The notes: generated from the letters alone by a model not told the origin. Positions 26,188 through 36,162 are shown, counted from the stretch's first letter. The stretch: 64,000 bases of DNA from an uncultured Erythrobacter sp. (GCA_947495695.1 CANLZP010000003.1:248001-312000); one strand, 5' to 3'. Program-made: numbers and translations.

Positions 26188-27558
26188 CTAAAAGCTGTAT
26201 TCATACGCTCGTGTGACATCGCCCGCCCATTCGCCATGATACATGTCCAACAGACGTTGCGCGGGCACTTTGCCTGACGCCACAATCTCGTCCAGCGTTT
26301 CAAGGAATCCAGTTTCATTGTCGCCGCTGGCATTAAGCTTGGCTCGGGCGGTCAGACCGCTGCGCGACACAGCCAAAACTTCCTTGGCCAGATCAATAAG
26401 TTTCCCGCCGCGGGGTAGGGGCGTGTCCAGCGCAGTCTTGGGCACGGCATTGCGCAGAGCCTCACGCTCTTCCATCGACCAATGCTTGACCAGATCCCAG
26501 GCGGCATCCAACGCGGTATCGTCATACAGCAGCCCAACCCAGAAGGCCGGTAAAGCGCAAATCCGGCTCCACGGACCGCCATCAGCGCCGCGCATTTCCA
26601 GAAAACTTTTCAGACGCACTTCGGGAAAGGCGGTGGAAAGGTGATCCCACCAATCGCTTTGGGTTGGTTTCTCGCCGGGCAGAGCGGGCAATTCTCCCTT
26701 CAGAAAATCGCGGAAGCTCATCCCAGCCGCATCGATATATTTGCCTTCCCGGAACACGAAATACATCGGAACATCCAGCATGTAATCGGTCCACCGTTCG
26801 TATCCGAAACCGTCTTCAAACACGAAGGGCAGCATGCCTGTGCGATGCGGATCAGTGTCCGACCAAATGTGCGAGCGGTAAGACAAATAGCCATTGGGTT
26901 TGCCTTCGGTGAAGGGAGAGTTTGCGAACAAAGCCGTGGCCAGCGGTTGCAGGGCCAGTCCGGTGCGGAATTTCTTGATCATGTCCGCTTCGGATGAATA
27001 ATCCAGATTGACCTGAATGGTGCAGGTCCGCAGCATCATGTCGAGGCCCAGATTACCCACCTTGGGCATGTGCCTCATCATAATTTCGTAGCGGCCTTTG
27101 GGCATGACGGGCAATTCTTCGCGGGTTTTGTCCGGCCACATGCCCAGACCCAGAAAACCCACGCCGCATTTCTCGCCAATCTCTTTGACTTGCTCAAGGT
27201 GTCGGCCCGTTTCGGCGCAGGTTTGATGCAAGTTCTCGAGCGGCGCGCCAGACAATTCCAATTGCCCGGCAGGTTCCAGGCTGACCGTACCATCGCTGCC
27301 GCTCATGGCGATAACTTTGCCGTTTTCTTCAATGGGCTTCCAGCCAAAAGGCTGCATATTCATAAGGATATCGCGGATGCCGCATGGCTCATCGTAAGAT
27401 GGAGCGTGAAAATCATCGCGATTGAAAACCAGCTTTTCATGCTCGGTACCAATGCGCCATTGCTCGCGCGGCTTTTCGCCCTGTGCCATCGGTGCGATCA
27501 ATTGATCGCGTGTCTCGATGACTGGATCCGCTGCTCCCGATACGTCTCTCGTGCTCAT
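26188..27558 (-). CDS. gshA: Glutamate-cysteine ligase
   Basis: A 456-residue ligase of the plant/alphaproteobacterial GCS2 type, making gamma-glutamylcysteine in glutathione synthesis. Marks are [11 protein letters not shown] near the N-terminus, [43 protein letters not shown], and [24 protein letters not shown]. The ATG at 27558 ([11 protein letters not shown]) is chosen over 27576. It lies 39 bases downstream of rsmE. Confidence 0.93.
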   Translation of the reverse strand: MSTRDVSGAADPVIETRDQLIAPMAQGEKPREQWRIGTEHEKLVFNRDDFHAPSYDEPCGIRDILMNMQPFGWKPIEENGKVIAMSGSDGTVSLEPAGQLELSGAPLENLHQTCAETGRHLEQVKEIGEKCGVGFLGLGMWPDKTREELPVMPKGRYEIMMRHMPKVGNLGLDMMLRTCTIQVNLDYSSEADMIKKFRTGLALQPLATALFANSPFTEGKPNGYLSYRSHIWSDTDPHRTGMLPFVFEDGFGYERWTDYMLDVPMYFVFREGKYIDAAGMSFRDFLKGELPALPGEKPTQSDWWDHLSTAFPEVRLKSFLEMRGADGGPWSRICALPAFWVGLLYDDTALDAAWDLVKHWSMEEREALRNAVPKTALDTPLPRGGKLIDLAKEVLAVSRSGLTARAKLNASGDNETGFLETLDEIVASGKVPAQRLLDMYHGEWAGDVTRAYEYSF

Positions 27559-27597
27559 GTCAGTTGCTCTAGGCAACCGATTGCTCAGAGGAAAGCG

Positions 27598-28347
27598 CTA
27601 ATTCACCCAATCGCCTTGGGCAGCCATCCAAATGGCAATGCTGGCCATAGCAGCGGTCTCTGCGCGAAGGATGCGCGGTCCAAGGCAAATCGGGCGAACA
27701 TTGGGGTGGTCCAACAGCATGTCACGCTCCGCTTCGTCAAAGCCGCCCTCGGGTCCGATCAATATGGCCGCAGGGCCTTGCACTGCGGTAAATGCTTCAG
27801 CTGCTGGCTTTCCGCCCATTTCGTCAGCAAAGAATAATATGCGGCTTTCGGGCCAGTCGCGCATCATCTCTGCCAGTTTCACGGGTTGGATCAAATCGGG
27901 CAGGGCGGTCCGGGCGCATTGCTCGGCCGCTTCGGTGACCAGCATTGTGGCACGATCGATATTCAACTTGTCGGCAACGCAGCGCCGGGTGATGACCGGC
28001 TGGATCCGCGCAATGCCCAGCTCGGTCGCTTTTTCCAGCACTGTGTCAAAGCGGTCTTTCTTCAGCAGAGCAGGGCACAGCCACAGATCGGGCACATTTT
28101 CTTTCGGTCGCAGCTGTTGGGTAATCGTGGCTGTGATCTGTCGCTTGGAAACCTCGCCAATGCGCGCGGCCCATTCTCCGGTTGCATTGTCACACAGGAC
28201 AATTGTGTCGCCCTCGCGCACCCGCATGACCTTGCCCAGATAATGCGCTTGATTGCCATCAATGTTGATTTCGCGGCCTTCACCCAGCTCGTCTTCAACG
28301 AACAATCGCGGTGCGCTGCGGGGCGGCCAGGCGGGAGTAGCGGGCAT
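27598..28347 (-). CDS. rsmE: 16S rRNA (uracil-1498-N3)-methyltransferase
   Basis: A 249-residue SPOUT-class methyltransferase that modifies U1498 of 16S rRNA. The N-terminal PUA-like part contains GNQAHYLGKVMRVREGDTI; the C-terminal trefoil-knot domain has AILIGPEGGFDEAERDML and ICLGPRILRAETAAMASI, the RsmE signature. It diverges from ubiA with a 38-base gap. First gene of the rsmE-gshA-ABM run. Confidence 0.94.
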   Translation of the reverse strand: MPATPAWPPRSAPRLFVEDELGEGREINIDGNQAHYLGKVMRVREGDTIVLCDNATGEWAARIGEVSKRQITATITQQLRPKENVPDLWLCPALLKKDRFDTVLEKATELGIARIQPVITRRCVADKLNIDRATMLVTEAAEQCARTALPDLIQPVKLAEMMRDWPESRILFFADEMGGKPAAEAFTAVQGPAAILIGPEGGFDEAERDMLLDHPNVRPICLGPRILRAETAAMASIAIWMAAQGDWVN

Positions 28348-28385
28348 AACTTTGCACTAGGCGCGAGGGGCGCTAGGGAGCAAGT

Positions 28386-29288
28386 GTGAAAGAGCAAATT
28401 GTTCCCGATACAGAGCATCGCGGCCTGGTGGCGCGTTTGCCGCAGCTGCCACGCGATTTGGCGCAATTGGCGCGGTTTGACCGTCCGATTGGTTGGTGGC
28501 TGCTGTTTTGGCCATGCGCGTGGGGCGTGTGGCTGGCAGGAGCAGGGCCGCAATGGGCGCTGATCGGTTGGATGCTGTTGGGCAGCATTGCCATGCGCGG
28601 CGCGGGCTGTGTCTATAATGATATTGTCGATGCCGATCTGGACCGTCAGGTGGCGCGCACTTCTGTGCGTCCCGTGGCGAGCGGGCGGATCAGCAAGCTA
28701 GGCGCGTGGGCGTGGCTGCTTGTGCTGTGTCTGATCGGATTGCTGGTCTTGCTGCAATTGCGGTGGGAGGCCCAATGGGTTGCACTGGCCAGTTTGGCGC
28801 TGGTTGCAGCCTATCCTTTCATGAAGCGCATCACATGGTGGCCACAGGCGTGGCTGGGCATGGTGTTTACTTGGGGGCTGCTGGTTGGTTGGATCACGCT
28901 GAGGGCGGACAATTGGGATGTGCTGGCGTGCATGTATGCCGGAGCCGTCCTGTGGGTGATTGGCTTTGACACGATTTACGCCCTGCAAGACCGCGAAGAT
29001 GACGCACTGGTTGGCATCCGCTCATCGGCATTGAAATTGGGCGGTAAAGTAAGGGGCGGGGTGGCACTGTTCTACGTTGCCGCCATAGCGTTTTGGGTGG
29101 CCGGCATATGGCTATACCGGCCTGATCCCATCGCCGTGTCGGCGCTTGTCCCGCTGGCGCTGCATCTTATGTGGCAGGTCGTAACACTCGACCCAGAAGA
29201 CCCCGCCAACCCCCTTGATCGGTTCCGCTCGAACCGCTGGGCAGGCGCGCTGATGGCGGCGGCGTGCTATGTGGTGGGCAACGCCTAA
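28386..29288 (+). CDS. ubiA: 4-hydroxybenzoate polyprenyltransferase
   Basis: A 300-residue intramembrane prenyltransferase that adds the polyprenyl tail in ubiquinone synthesis. Two Asp-rich motifs that bind Mg-prenyl-diphosphate are visible: CVYNDIVDADLDRQVARTSVRP (N-D-x2-D-x3-D) and DTIYALQDREDDALVGIRS. RPIGWWLLFWPCAWG near residue 38 is also typical. Start at GTG 28386 or ATG nearby is uncertain by a few residues. Convergent with the VOC gene. Confidence 0.95.
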   Translation: MKEQIVPDTEHRGLVARLPQLPRDLAQLARFDRPIGWWLLFWPCAWGVWLAGAGPQWALIGWMLLGSIAMRGAGCVYNDIVDADLDRQVARTSVRPVASGRISKLGAWAWLLVLCLIGLLVLLQLRWEAQWVALASLALVAAYPFMKRITWWPQAWLGMVFTWGLLVGWITLRADNWDVLACMYAGAVLWVIGFDTIYALQDREDDALVGIRSSALKLGGKVRGGVALFYVAAIAFWVAGIWLYRPDPIAVSALVPLALHLMWQVVTLDPEDPANPLDRFRSNRWAGALMAAACYVVGNA

Positions 29289-29342
29289 CACGTGAAGCCT
29301 TGTCCGGCGGGCCAAACATGGGTTCGCGCAGGATGATCTCGT

Positions 29343-29738
29343 TCATGACAGATCACCGCTTTCGCCCTCGGCATAGTTGACCACTTCAAATTCGATCCCG
29401 TCCCAATCGTAGAAATAGAATCTCTTGCCGGGCTCGTAATCGTCATGACCAAATGGCTTTAGTCCAGCAGCGAGCACCACTTTTTCGGCCTCTTCCAGAT
29501 CGTCCACCAACAGGCCGACATGGTTCAAAGGCTGCCCCTTGGCATAGTCACCTTTCACATGATCGCCGGTATACAGCGCGAGATAGGTTGTCTCGTCACC
29601 GACATGGATGGTCCACCCGTGCAATTGGCTTGGACCTCTCCAACGTTCGTGCCAGCCGAGCAATTGTTTGAATAATTCCGCACTTCTTTCTGGCTGAGTG
29701 ACGGAGAGGTTGGCGTGTTCAATTTGACCTTTGGGCAT
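29343..29738 (-). CDS. VOC family protein (glyoxalase/dioxygenase fold)
   Basis: A 131-residue single-domain VOC protein. IEHANLSVTQPERSAELFKQLLGWHERW opens the fold, and PLNHVGLLVDDLEEAEKVVLAAGLKP and FYFYDWDGIEFEVVNYAE supply the second module; His in IEHANL and Glu in FEVV are candidate metal ligands. The substrate is unknown. A SoxR box lies upstream with a TTGACC -35 facing this gene, so it is probably induced by redox-active compounds and may help detoxify them. Confidence 0.85.
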   Translation of the reverse strand: MPKGQIEHANLSVTQPERSAELFKQLLGWHERWRGPSQLHGWTIHVGDETTYLALYTGDHVKGDYAKGQPLNHVGLLVDDLEEAEKVVLAAGLKPFGHDDYEPGKRFYFYDWDGIEFEVVNYAEGESGDLS

Positions 29739-29828
29739 TGTGTAATCCTTTCAAAACATTAGTAAAGCCGACTGATGGCGGGCTGCTTTTGTGCCTTTCA
29801 CAATCGGTTCGAATCACTCGATTTGCTT

Positions 29829-29859
29829 GTTTTGCAACCTCAAGCTAAGTTGAGGTCAA
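29829..29859 (-). promoter_or_regulatory. SoxR-type promoter of the VOC gene
   Basis: On the minus strand TTGACC (29854-29859) and CAAAAC (29829-29834) are separated by 19 bases, the over-long spacing typical of MerR-family targets. The spacer contains most of the dyad at 29838-29855, CCTCAAGCTAAGTTGAGG, which matches 16 of 18 bases of the enterobacterial soxS operator. soxR lies divergently next to it. Confidence 0.7.
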
Positions 29860-29912
29860 GGAATATTTCCGCAGCATGTGTTCAGCCACGAGATAAGTCG
29901 AGATAAAGCGAG

Positions 29913-30365
29913 ATGACCCCTAGACCACGCAAGACCGACCTGATTTCTATCGGAGAAATGGCCAGAAGAACCGGCCTGTCAGTTTCCGCCATTCGCTTTT
30001 ACGAAGAGAAGGGTTTGGTTGAACCGATCCGTACCGGCGGGAACCAACGCCGGTTCTTTCGATCCGACATTCGCCGCCTCAGTTTTATCCTGATAGCTCA
30101 GCAGTTGGGATTGGCCCTGGCTGATATTGAGCAGGAGATCGGCAGGCTGCCACAGGGCCGCACACCCAATGCGCGCGATTGGCAAAAGATCAGCCGGTCC
30201 ATTCGGGGGCAATTGGACAGCAAGATTGCTCAGCTGGAAAAAACCCGTGACCGTTTGGATGGCTGCATCGGATGTGGGTGCCTAAGCTTGGCGAAGTGCC
30301 AGCTGTATAATAAGGATGACCATCTGGGGCAGCGCGGGCCAGGGCCGCGCCAAGTGCTGGGCTGA
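29913..30365 (+). CDS. soxR: Redox-sensing MerR regulator SoxR
   Basis: A 150-residue MerR-family activator. The N-terminal DNA-binding domain has ISIGEMARRTGLSVSAIRFYEEKGLV, and the C-terminal [2Fe-2S] motif is Cys118-x2-Cys121-x-Cys123-x5-Cys129, exactly the SoxR spacing. It is activated when redox-cycling compounds oxidise the cluster. The only obvious target here is the divergent VOC gene through the box at 29838-29855; no soxS is present, as usual outside enterics. Confidence 0.94.
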   Translation: MTPRPRKTDLISIGEMARRTGLSVSAIRFYEEKGLVEPIRTGGNQRRFFRSDIRRLSFILIAQQLGLALADIEQEIGRLPQGRTPNARDWQKISRSIRGQLDSKIAQLEKTRDRLDGCIGCGCLSLAKCQLYNKDDHLGQRGPGPRQVLG

Positions 30366-30375
30366 GTTCAGCGCC

Positions 30376-30903
30376 CTAAAATTCGGGACCCAGCTCTGGG
30401 TCCAGATCGCGCGGGCGGGCAAAGTGGGTAAGCTTGCCGCCGCCATTGCTCAGCTTGCTCCAATCATCGACGTCGCATTCCAGCACTGCAAAGGCTGCGG
30501 TTGGAAATTTGGTCGAGGCCTCGTCAAACAGAGCGTTTTCATTGGACGGCGAAACCAAGTCCAACAGCACATCTTGCAGGCCGGGATTGTGGCCTACCAC
30601 CAATACCGCTTCGGCATCGCCAGCCTTATCGGCAACAGCTTCCAAAATAGTGTCCGAGCTGGCCAGATACAGGCGCGCATCATACACCACCTTTGTCTCG
30701 GGCATGGCCGATATCATCGTCTGTTTGACCCGCTCTGCCGGGCTGGCCAGCACGCAATCCCACTTGATCCCATGGTCGCGAATATGCTGGCCGATCAGCT
30801 CGGCGCCTTTGCGCCCTCGATCATTCAAACCGCGATCAAAATCACGCTTGGCCAGATCGTCCCAATCGGATTTGGCATGACGCAACAAGGCGAGAATTTT
30901 CAC
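30376..30903 (-). CDS. Histidine phosphatase family protein (SixA-like)
   Basis: A 175-residue phosphoglycerate-mutase-like phosphatase. MKILALLRHAKSDWDD contains the RHAK version (catalytic His9) typical of SixA-like proteins, DRGLNDRGRKGAELIG follows, and VLVVGHNPGLQDVL holds the second His. SixA removes phosphate from histidine phosphotransfer proteins in E. coli; the target here is not known. It lies 16 bases downstream of the helicase on the same strand. Confidence 0.87.
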   Translation of the reverse strand: MKILALLRHAKSDWDDLAKRDFDRGLNDRGRKGAELIGQHIRDHGIKWDCVLASPAERVKQTMISAMPETKVVYDARLYLASSDTILEAVADKAGDAEAVLVVGHNPGLQDVLLDLVSPSNENALFDEASTKFPTAAFAVLECDVDDWSKLSNGGGKLTHFARPRDLDPELGPEF

Positions 30904-30919
30904 TGGTCTGCGTCCCTTG

Positions 30920-33679
30920 TCATTGGCCGGCGTCCTGCTGCGAAATCACAGACTCGTTCGTTAAGGCTTCTTCGCCCGAAACACCAGCGGCAACCCGCTG
31001 CAATGCTTCGTCCAACGTCAGTCGGATCACCGGCGTCCCCGGCGGAAATGCGCTGAGCAATCGGCTCGGGAATGCGGGCGAGAGCACGATGAAATGGCCG
31101 CTATCTTCCTTGCTGCGGATCAACCGGCCAAAGGCCTGCGCCAGTCGCGCGCGAATGATCCTGTCATCATAGGTGCTGCCACCATTGGCGGCGCGCCGTG
31201 CCTTGTGCAGAATATCGGGCCGAGGCCAGGGCACTTGCTCCATCACCACACAGCGCAACGAATGGCCGGGCACATCCACGCCGTCGCGCAGGGCATCGGT
31301 GCCCAACAGAGACGCGCGCGGATCGTCGCGAAATATATCGACCAGCGTTCCGGTGTCGATCGGATCGACATGCTGGGCATAGAGCGGCAGACCTGCGCGG
31401 GCGAGCCGGTCTGCAATCCGGCCATAGACTGCGCGCATCCGTCGGATGGCGGTGAACAGTCCCAGCAGCCCTCCGTCCGATGCCTCGATCAATCGGGCAT
31501 AGGCTCCGGCCAAGCCGGGCAGGTCGCCCTTCTTGATGTCGGTTACGATCAACACTTCAGCGCGGCCAGCATAGTCAAATGGGCTCTCCGCCGCGCTCAC
31601 TTGCGCTGGGCCATCAAGATGGTTGGCGCCTGATCTGGCCCGAGCGCTGTCCCATTCTTCGCCATCATCTACCCGGTCGGTCAGGGTGGCGCTGGTCAAC
31701 ATCACGCCATGGGCGGGCTCAAGAACCACTTTGGCAAAGGGCTTCATCGGATCGAGCCAGCGACGATGCACGCCTACGTCGAACTCGCGCGCGTCGGACC
31801 TTTCCACCACTAACCAGTCGACAAATTCAGGGTCAGCCGGGCCGCCCAAGCGTTCCAGCAATGCATCCCAAGCCGCCAGCAAATCAATCCGCCAGCTGAG
31901 CGAATGGCGCGCGCCTTCGATGCGGGCCGTGCCTTGCCCGTCCAGCCAATCAGGTCCGTCTTGAATGATCGCTTCCAGCCGTGCTGCCAGCTTCATCAAG
32001 GGGGCACGAATGGAGCCCAATGCTGCTTGCGCCTCACCGGCTGCCTCAATCAATTCGCCGGGAAGGCCAGCGGCCTCTGTTTCGATGCCATAGCCCGCTT
32101 CCTGACCATGCTTGCCATTGACGCTTTCGTCGCGGGCATAGGTGGCCGTGCGGACCGCCGCCAAAAATCGTTCGATCGGCCCATAAGGATCGCCCTCGTT
32201 CAGCCGTTGCAACCAGCCTTCGGATGGCAGCGCGCCGGCCCCTTGCACCGCAGCTTCGACCGCTTCGCCGCCGCCCTCGTCATAGCTTGATACATCGGCC
32301 AGCCGCGCCGCCAGTCCGCGTCTGCGGCCACGCGAATTGCGTTCCGGGCCGATGATCCAACGGCGCAGCTCAATCGCTTCTTGCCCGCTTAATTCAGCGG
32401 CGAAGGTAGAATCTGCCGCCTCGAATACGTGGTGGCCTTCGTCAAAGATGATCCGCGTGGGGCGCTGTGCATGGTCACGGCCACGCGCCGCATTGACCAT
32501 GACCAAGGCATGGTTGGCGATCACCAGATCGGCTTGGGCAGAGGCGCGTGCGGCGTGTTCGATGAAGCATTTGCGATAATGCGGGCACCCGGCATAGACG
32601 CATTCGCCGCGTTGATCGGTCAGCGCCGCTATGCCGCGTTTGCGGAACAAGGTGCCCAGCCAGCCGGGCAAATCGCCGCCGATCATGTCTCCGTCTTGGC
32701 TAAAGGCAGCCCAGCGCGCGACCAATTGCGCAAGGATTGCTGGCCGCCCGGCAAAGCCACCTTGCAACGCGTCTTCCAGATTGAGCAGGCACAGGTAATT
32801 CTCGCGCCCCTTGCGCACCACCACCGGTCGGGTGCCGTCGCTGCGTTCGGCGGGCCATGCACGGCGGCTTTCCTGCCGCAATTGACGCTGCAAATTCTTG
32901 GTGAAGGTGGAAACCCATACGGTGCCTTGGGCGGTTGCAGCCCACAGCGAAGCTGGTGCCAGATAGCCCAGCGTCTTGCCAATCCCGGTACCGGCTTGGG
33001 CCAGCAACAAATGCGGTGCCGCCTGGCGTTCGCGTGGTGCAAAAACGCGCGAGGCATGCTTGGCATAGCTTTGTTGGCCGGGCCGCTTTTCAGCATGTTC
33101 GCCGGTCAGGTGATCGAGCTGTTCGATCACCGCATTTTCATCCAGCACCACTTGCGATGGTTGCGCTCTATCGGCTTGTTCTTCCCATTCGGGCAATTTG
33201 GAAAACAGCCATTTCTCGGCCCGTTCAGGCTTGCGGATATAAGGCGCGATCACCTGCGCCCATGGCCAGCGCAGTTTTACCAGCGATTGCAGTGCCGACC
33301 AGGCACCTTCGCGTTCTGCCCAATCCTCGCTCTCGCACACCGCCACCAAGGCACCCGCAGCCCGCTGGAGAAATTCGGGCACGGCATCGTCACCGCTGGG
33401 CTCATCGATTGATAATGCCTGAGCCAGACCACGAGGGGTTGGGACGCAAAAGCGAGCCGGATGGAGGAACGCAAACAGTTCGAGCAGATCGAGGCCCGAC
33501 AGATCGGGATAGCCCAGCCGCGATGCGACCAGCGGCGCGTTCAGCATCAACAGCGGGGTGTCGGCGGCAGCCATAATGGCATCGCCCTTGGAGCAGCCTC
33601 CGGTCTCCCCATTGGGCGATCTAAGCCACGTGCCGGCATGGCTGGCATGGATAGAGGGAAGGGGGAGTGCGGCGCTCAC
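30920..33679 (-). CDS. DinG/XPD-like ATP-dependent DNA helicase
   Basis: A 919-residue superfamily 2 helicase (COG1199). The Walker A is LAQAGTGIGKTLGYLAP, the Walker B IIFDEGHHVFEAAD (DEGH), and motif VI lies in RIIRARLAQAFGRLIRSKED. Four cysteines in the segment from CLLNLE to ECVYAGCPHYRKC would bind the [4Fe-4S] cluster of DinG/XPD enzymes. An N-terminal part of about 230 residues before Walker A is found in the sphingomonad form. A role in R-loop or replication repair is inferred from family. It diverges from lysK. Confidence 0.9.
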   Translation of the reverse strand: MSAALPLPSIHASHAGTWLRSPNGETGGCSKGDAIMAAADTPLLMLNAPLVASRLGYPDLSGLDLLELFAFLHPARFCVPTPRGLAQALSIDEPSGDDAVPEFLQRAAGALVAVCESEDWAEREGAWSALQSLVKLRWPWAQVIAPYIRKPERAEKWLFSKLPEWEEQADRAQPSQVVLDENAVIEQLDHLTGEHAEKRPGQQSYAKHASRVFAPRERQAAPHLLLAQAGTGIGKTLGYLAPASLWAATAQGTVWVSTFTKNLQRQLRQESRRAWPAERSDGTRPVVVRKGRENYLCLLNLEDALQGGFAGRPAILAQLVARWAAFSQDGDMIGGDLPGWLGTLFRKRGIAALTDQRGECVYAGCPHYRKCFIEHAARASAQADLVIANHALVMVNAARGRDHAQRPTRIIFDEGHHVFEAADSTFAAELSGQEAIELRRWIIGPERNSRGRRRGLAARLADVSSYDEGGGEAVEAAVQGAGALPSEGWLQRLNEGDPYGPIERFLAAVRTATYARDESVNGKHGQEAGYGIETEAAGLPGELIEAAGEAQAALGSIRAPLMKLAARLEAIIQDGPDWLDGQGTARIEGARHSLSWRIDLLAAWDALLERLGGPADPEFVDWLVVERSDAREFDVGVHRRWLDPMKPFAKVVLEPAHGVMLTSATLTDRVDDGEEWDSARARSGANHLDGPAQVSAAESPFDYAGRAEVLIVTDIKKGDLPGLAGAYARLIEASDGGLLGLFTAIRRMRAVYGRIADRLARAGLPLYAQHVDPIDTGTLVDIFRDDPRASLLGTDALRDGVDVPGHSLRCVVMEQVPWPRPDILHKARRAANGGSTYDDRIIRARLAQAFGRLIRSKEDSGHFIVLSPAFPSRLLSAFPPGTPVIRLTLDEALQRVAAGVSGEEALTNESVISQQDAGQ

Positions 33680-33879
33680 TCCACTTCAGATGCAAGAGGC
33701 TGAGCGCATTGTAAACGCCCCTCCTGCCAATTGTGCAATTTGTGCCGGATTAGGCGGTTTTGCAGCCGAGCATTGAAGTCTGCCGCAGCAATATCGTCAG
33801 GTGGCCAGCAAGGCCGCTGGCGAGCCATCCCTCAGTTCGCGCTTGCAACATTGTGCAAGCTGGGCGAAACGCGCTTCCC

Positions 33880-35490
33880 ATGACTGATACAGCTTTGATT
33901 GATGCCGCAAAGAATTCGAAAGCCTGGCCTTTTCAGGAGGCGCAGCGGCTGCTGAAACGCTATCCCGATGGGACCAAGCCGGATGGCTCGCCTGTGCTGT
34001 TTGAAACCGGTTACGGCCCCAGCGGCCTGCCGCATATCGGTACCTTTCAAGAAGTGCTGCGGACCACTTTTGTCCGCCGTGCCTTTGAAGCGCTGACAGG
34101 CGGTAAGCCTACGCGTCTTGTTGCCTTTAGCGACGATATGGACGGCCTGCGCAAAGTGCCGGACAATTTGCCCAATCAAGCCATGCTGACCGAGCATTTG
34201 CACAAGCCCTTGTCGCGCATTCCCGACCCGTTCGAGAAGTATGAAAGCTTTGCCCATCACAACAATGCGATGCTGCGCGAATTTCTCGACCGCTTTGGCT
34301 TTGACTATGAATTTGTCGCCGCGAGCGATCGGTACAATTCGGGCGCGTTTGATGATGCACTGAAGAATGTTCTGCGCAACAATCAGGCAATTTTGGACAT
34401 CATGTTGCCCACTTTGCGGGCCGAGCGGGCGGCGACCTACTCGCCGATCATGCCGATCAGCCCGACCAGCGGCAATGTGCTGCAAGTGCCGGTCGAGGTG
34501 CTTAATCCCGATGCCGGAACGATCCGCTTCACCGATGAAGATGGAAGCGTGATTGAACAAAGCGCATTGGGCGGCATGGCCAAGCTGCAATGGAAGGTCG
34601 ATTTTGCGATGCGCTGGGTCGCGCAGGGCGTCGATTATGAAATGTATGGCAAGGATCTGACCGACACCGGCGTGCAATCGGGCAAGATTGCCAAGGTGCT
34701 GGGTGGGCGCAAGCCAGATGGCCTGATTTACGAGCTGTTTCTGGATGAAAATGGCGAAAAAATCTCCAAGTCCAAGGGCAATGGCCTGACGATTGAGCAA
34801 TGGCTGGATTATGGCACGGAAGAGAGCCTCGGCTTCTATATCTTCCCCAATCCGAAAAGCGCCAAGCAGCTGCATGTCGGCGTGATCCCCCGTGCGGTGG
34901 ATGATTATTGGCAATTTCGCGAACGCTTGGCCGAGCAGCCACTGGACAAGCAATTGGGCAATCCGGCGTGGCATTTGCTGCGTGCGAATGAGACATTTGC
35001 AGGCCCTGATGCGCCCGGAGCAGGCGACACGGTGCCGGTGACATTTGGGCTGCTGCTCAATCTGGCGAGCGTTTTGGGCAGCGAGGCGACCACGGATAAT
35101 GTTGCCGAATATCTCGATAGCTATCTGGGTCAGACCGTGCGCTCGGCCGAGCTGGATGCGATGATCAAGGCCGCGGTAAATTACACCCGCGACTTTATCG
35201 TGCCGACGCTCAACAAGCGCGCACCTAGCGAAACCGAGGCGGCTGCCTTGCGCGCATTGGATGCGCGTCTGGCCAGCGTTTCCGCAGACGAGGCAGCGGA
35301 GGATCTGCAGACCATCGTCTATGAAATCGGCAAAGATGAACAGTTCGGGTTCGAGAATTTGCGCGACTGGTTCAAGGCGCTCTACCAAACCTTGCTGGGC
35401 AGCGATCAGGGGCCGCGCATGGGCAGCTTTATCGCGCTGTATGGAATTGCAAATTCTCGCAAGCTGATCGCAGAGGCGCTGGCGCGCTAA
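33880..35490 (+). CDS. lysK: Lysyl-tRNA synthetase, class I
   Basis: A 536-residue class I LysRS, the archaeal-type enzyme found in many alphaproteobacteria instead of class II LysS. The HIGH motif is LPHIGTF (His52) and the KMSKS motif is KISKS at residues 294-298. The frame is open from 33760, but conservation starts at ATG 33880 (MTDTALIDAAKNSKAWPFQEA). A C-terminal helical anticodon-binding domain ends near TLLGSDQGPRMGSFIALYG. It converges on the oxygenase gene with a 3-base gap. No class II lysS is visible in the window. Confidence 0.95.
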   Translation: MTDTALIDAAKNSKAWPFQEAQRLLKRYPDGTKPDGSPVLFETGYGPSGLPHIGTFQEVLRTTFVRRAFEALTGGKPTRLVAFSDDMDGLRKVPDNLPNQAMLTEHLHKPLSRIPDPFEKYESFAHHNNAMLREFLDRFGFDYEFVAASDRYNSGAFDDALKNVLRNNQAILDIMLPTLRAERAATYSPIMPISPTSGNVLQVPVEVLNPDAGTIRFTDEDGSVIEQSALGGMAKLQWKVDFAMRWVAQGVDYEMYGKDLTDTGVQSGKIAKVLGGRKPDGLIYELFLDENGEKISKSKGNGLTIEQWLDYGTEESLGFYIFPNPKSAKQLHVGVIPRAVDDYWQFRERLAEQPLDKQLGNPAWHLLRANETFAGPDAPGAGDTVPVTFGLLLNLASVLGSEATTDNVAEYLDSYLGQTVRSAELDAMIKAAVNYTRDFIVPTLNKRAPSETEAAALRALDARLASVSADEAAEDLQTIVYEIGKDEQFGFENLRDWFKALYQTLLGSDQGPRMGSFIALYGIANSRKLIAEALAR

Positions 35491-35493
35491 CAA

Positions 35494-36162
35494 TCAGGTC
35501 CACTTCCGCGTTCTGTACCATTTGGTGAAGATGTATTTGGTCCCCTGAATGACAGGGGTGCCGGCATGGATCGTGTCTTCATTCGGGCTGCCATCAGGCT
35601 TGGCATTGTTCCACACCAGCAAAACGCCGGGCTTGGGCGCGATTTTGATCCCGATTTCGGTGAAGTGGGTCTCGCCGCCTTTCTCAACGTCGTTCAGGAA
35701 AGCCATCGCGGTCCAGCTGCGTTGACCGCCGCGTTTGCGCTCGAACGGCCAATAACCTTCTGTGGCATAGAACCAGTCATTATGCGCTTTGAATTCTTGT
35801 CCGGGCAGATAACGTTGCCCCTGGATCGCCTCTCCGCACACGGGGTTGATCCCGAGCAAATCGTCAATCCGGCGGGATAGCCCCATGACAAAGCTGTCGA
35901 GCGGATCAAGATCACCAGAATAGGACGTGCGAAAGCCGCTGTCATAGCCTTCTTCGTGCAGGGTGCTGGGCTTGGCCACCAGATCGATCATGGTGCAAAG
36001 CCGCTTGCATTCTGCCGCCGAGACGAAGTCACCAATCGCAAACAGATCGGCCTTGTCGGTCTCTATCTGATAGGCATCTGGATCGGCCATCAGCTTCTCT
36101 CGAACGGAGGTACCGATGCGTTTCAGGGCATCCTGGTCTGGTATGATCGGAGCTTTCGCCAT
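35494..36162 (-). CDS. Prolyl-4-hydroxylase-like 2OG-Fe(II) oxygenase
   Basis: A 222-residue dioxygenase. The iron triad is His127-x-Asp129 (FKAHNDWFY) and His199 (EDTIHAGTPV), with Lys209 (TKYIFTKWYR) as the 2-oxoglutarate-binding residue; this is the P4Hc domain. The N-terminal 70 residues are helical. The substrate is not known; bacterial P4H-like enzymes modify proteins or small molecules. ATG 36162 (MAKAPIIPDQDAL) is selected; the frame is open upstream to 36303 through the terminator region. Confidence 0.9.
   Translation of the reverse strand: MAKAPIIPDQDALKRIGTSVREKLMADPDAYQIETDKADLFAIGDFVSAAECKRLCTMIDLVAKPSTLHEEGYDSGFRTSYSGDLDPLDSFVMGLSRRIDDLLGINPVCGEAIQGQRYLPGQEFKAHNDWFYATEGYWPFERKRGGQRSWTAMAFLNDVEKGGETHFTEIGIKIAPKPGVLLVWNNAKPDGSPNEDTIHAGTPVIQGTKYIFTKWYRTRKWT

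Noticed and set aside
33558-33776. 72-codon frame with a CxxC at the helicase-lysK junction
   Set aside because: Most of it overlaps the conserved N-terminus of the helicase on the other strand; the remaining 28 residues have no family match.
33832-35493. A 553-codon open frame antisense to lysK
   Set aside because: It mirrors the codon pattern of a strongly conserved class I LysRS, has no recognisable domain and no ribosome site; it is a composition shadow.
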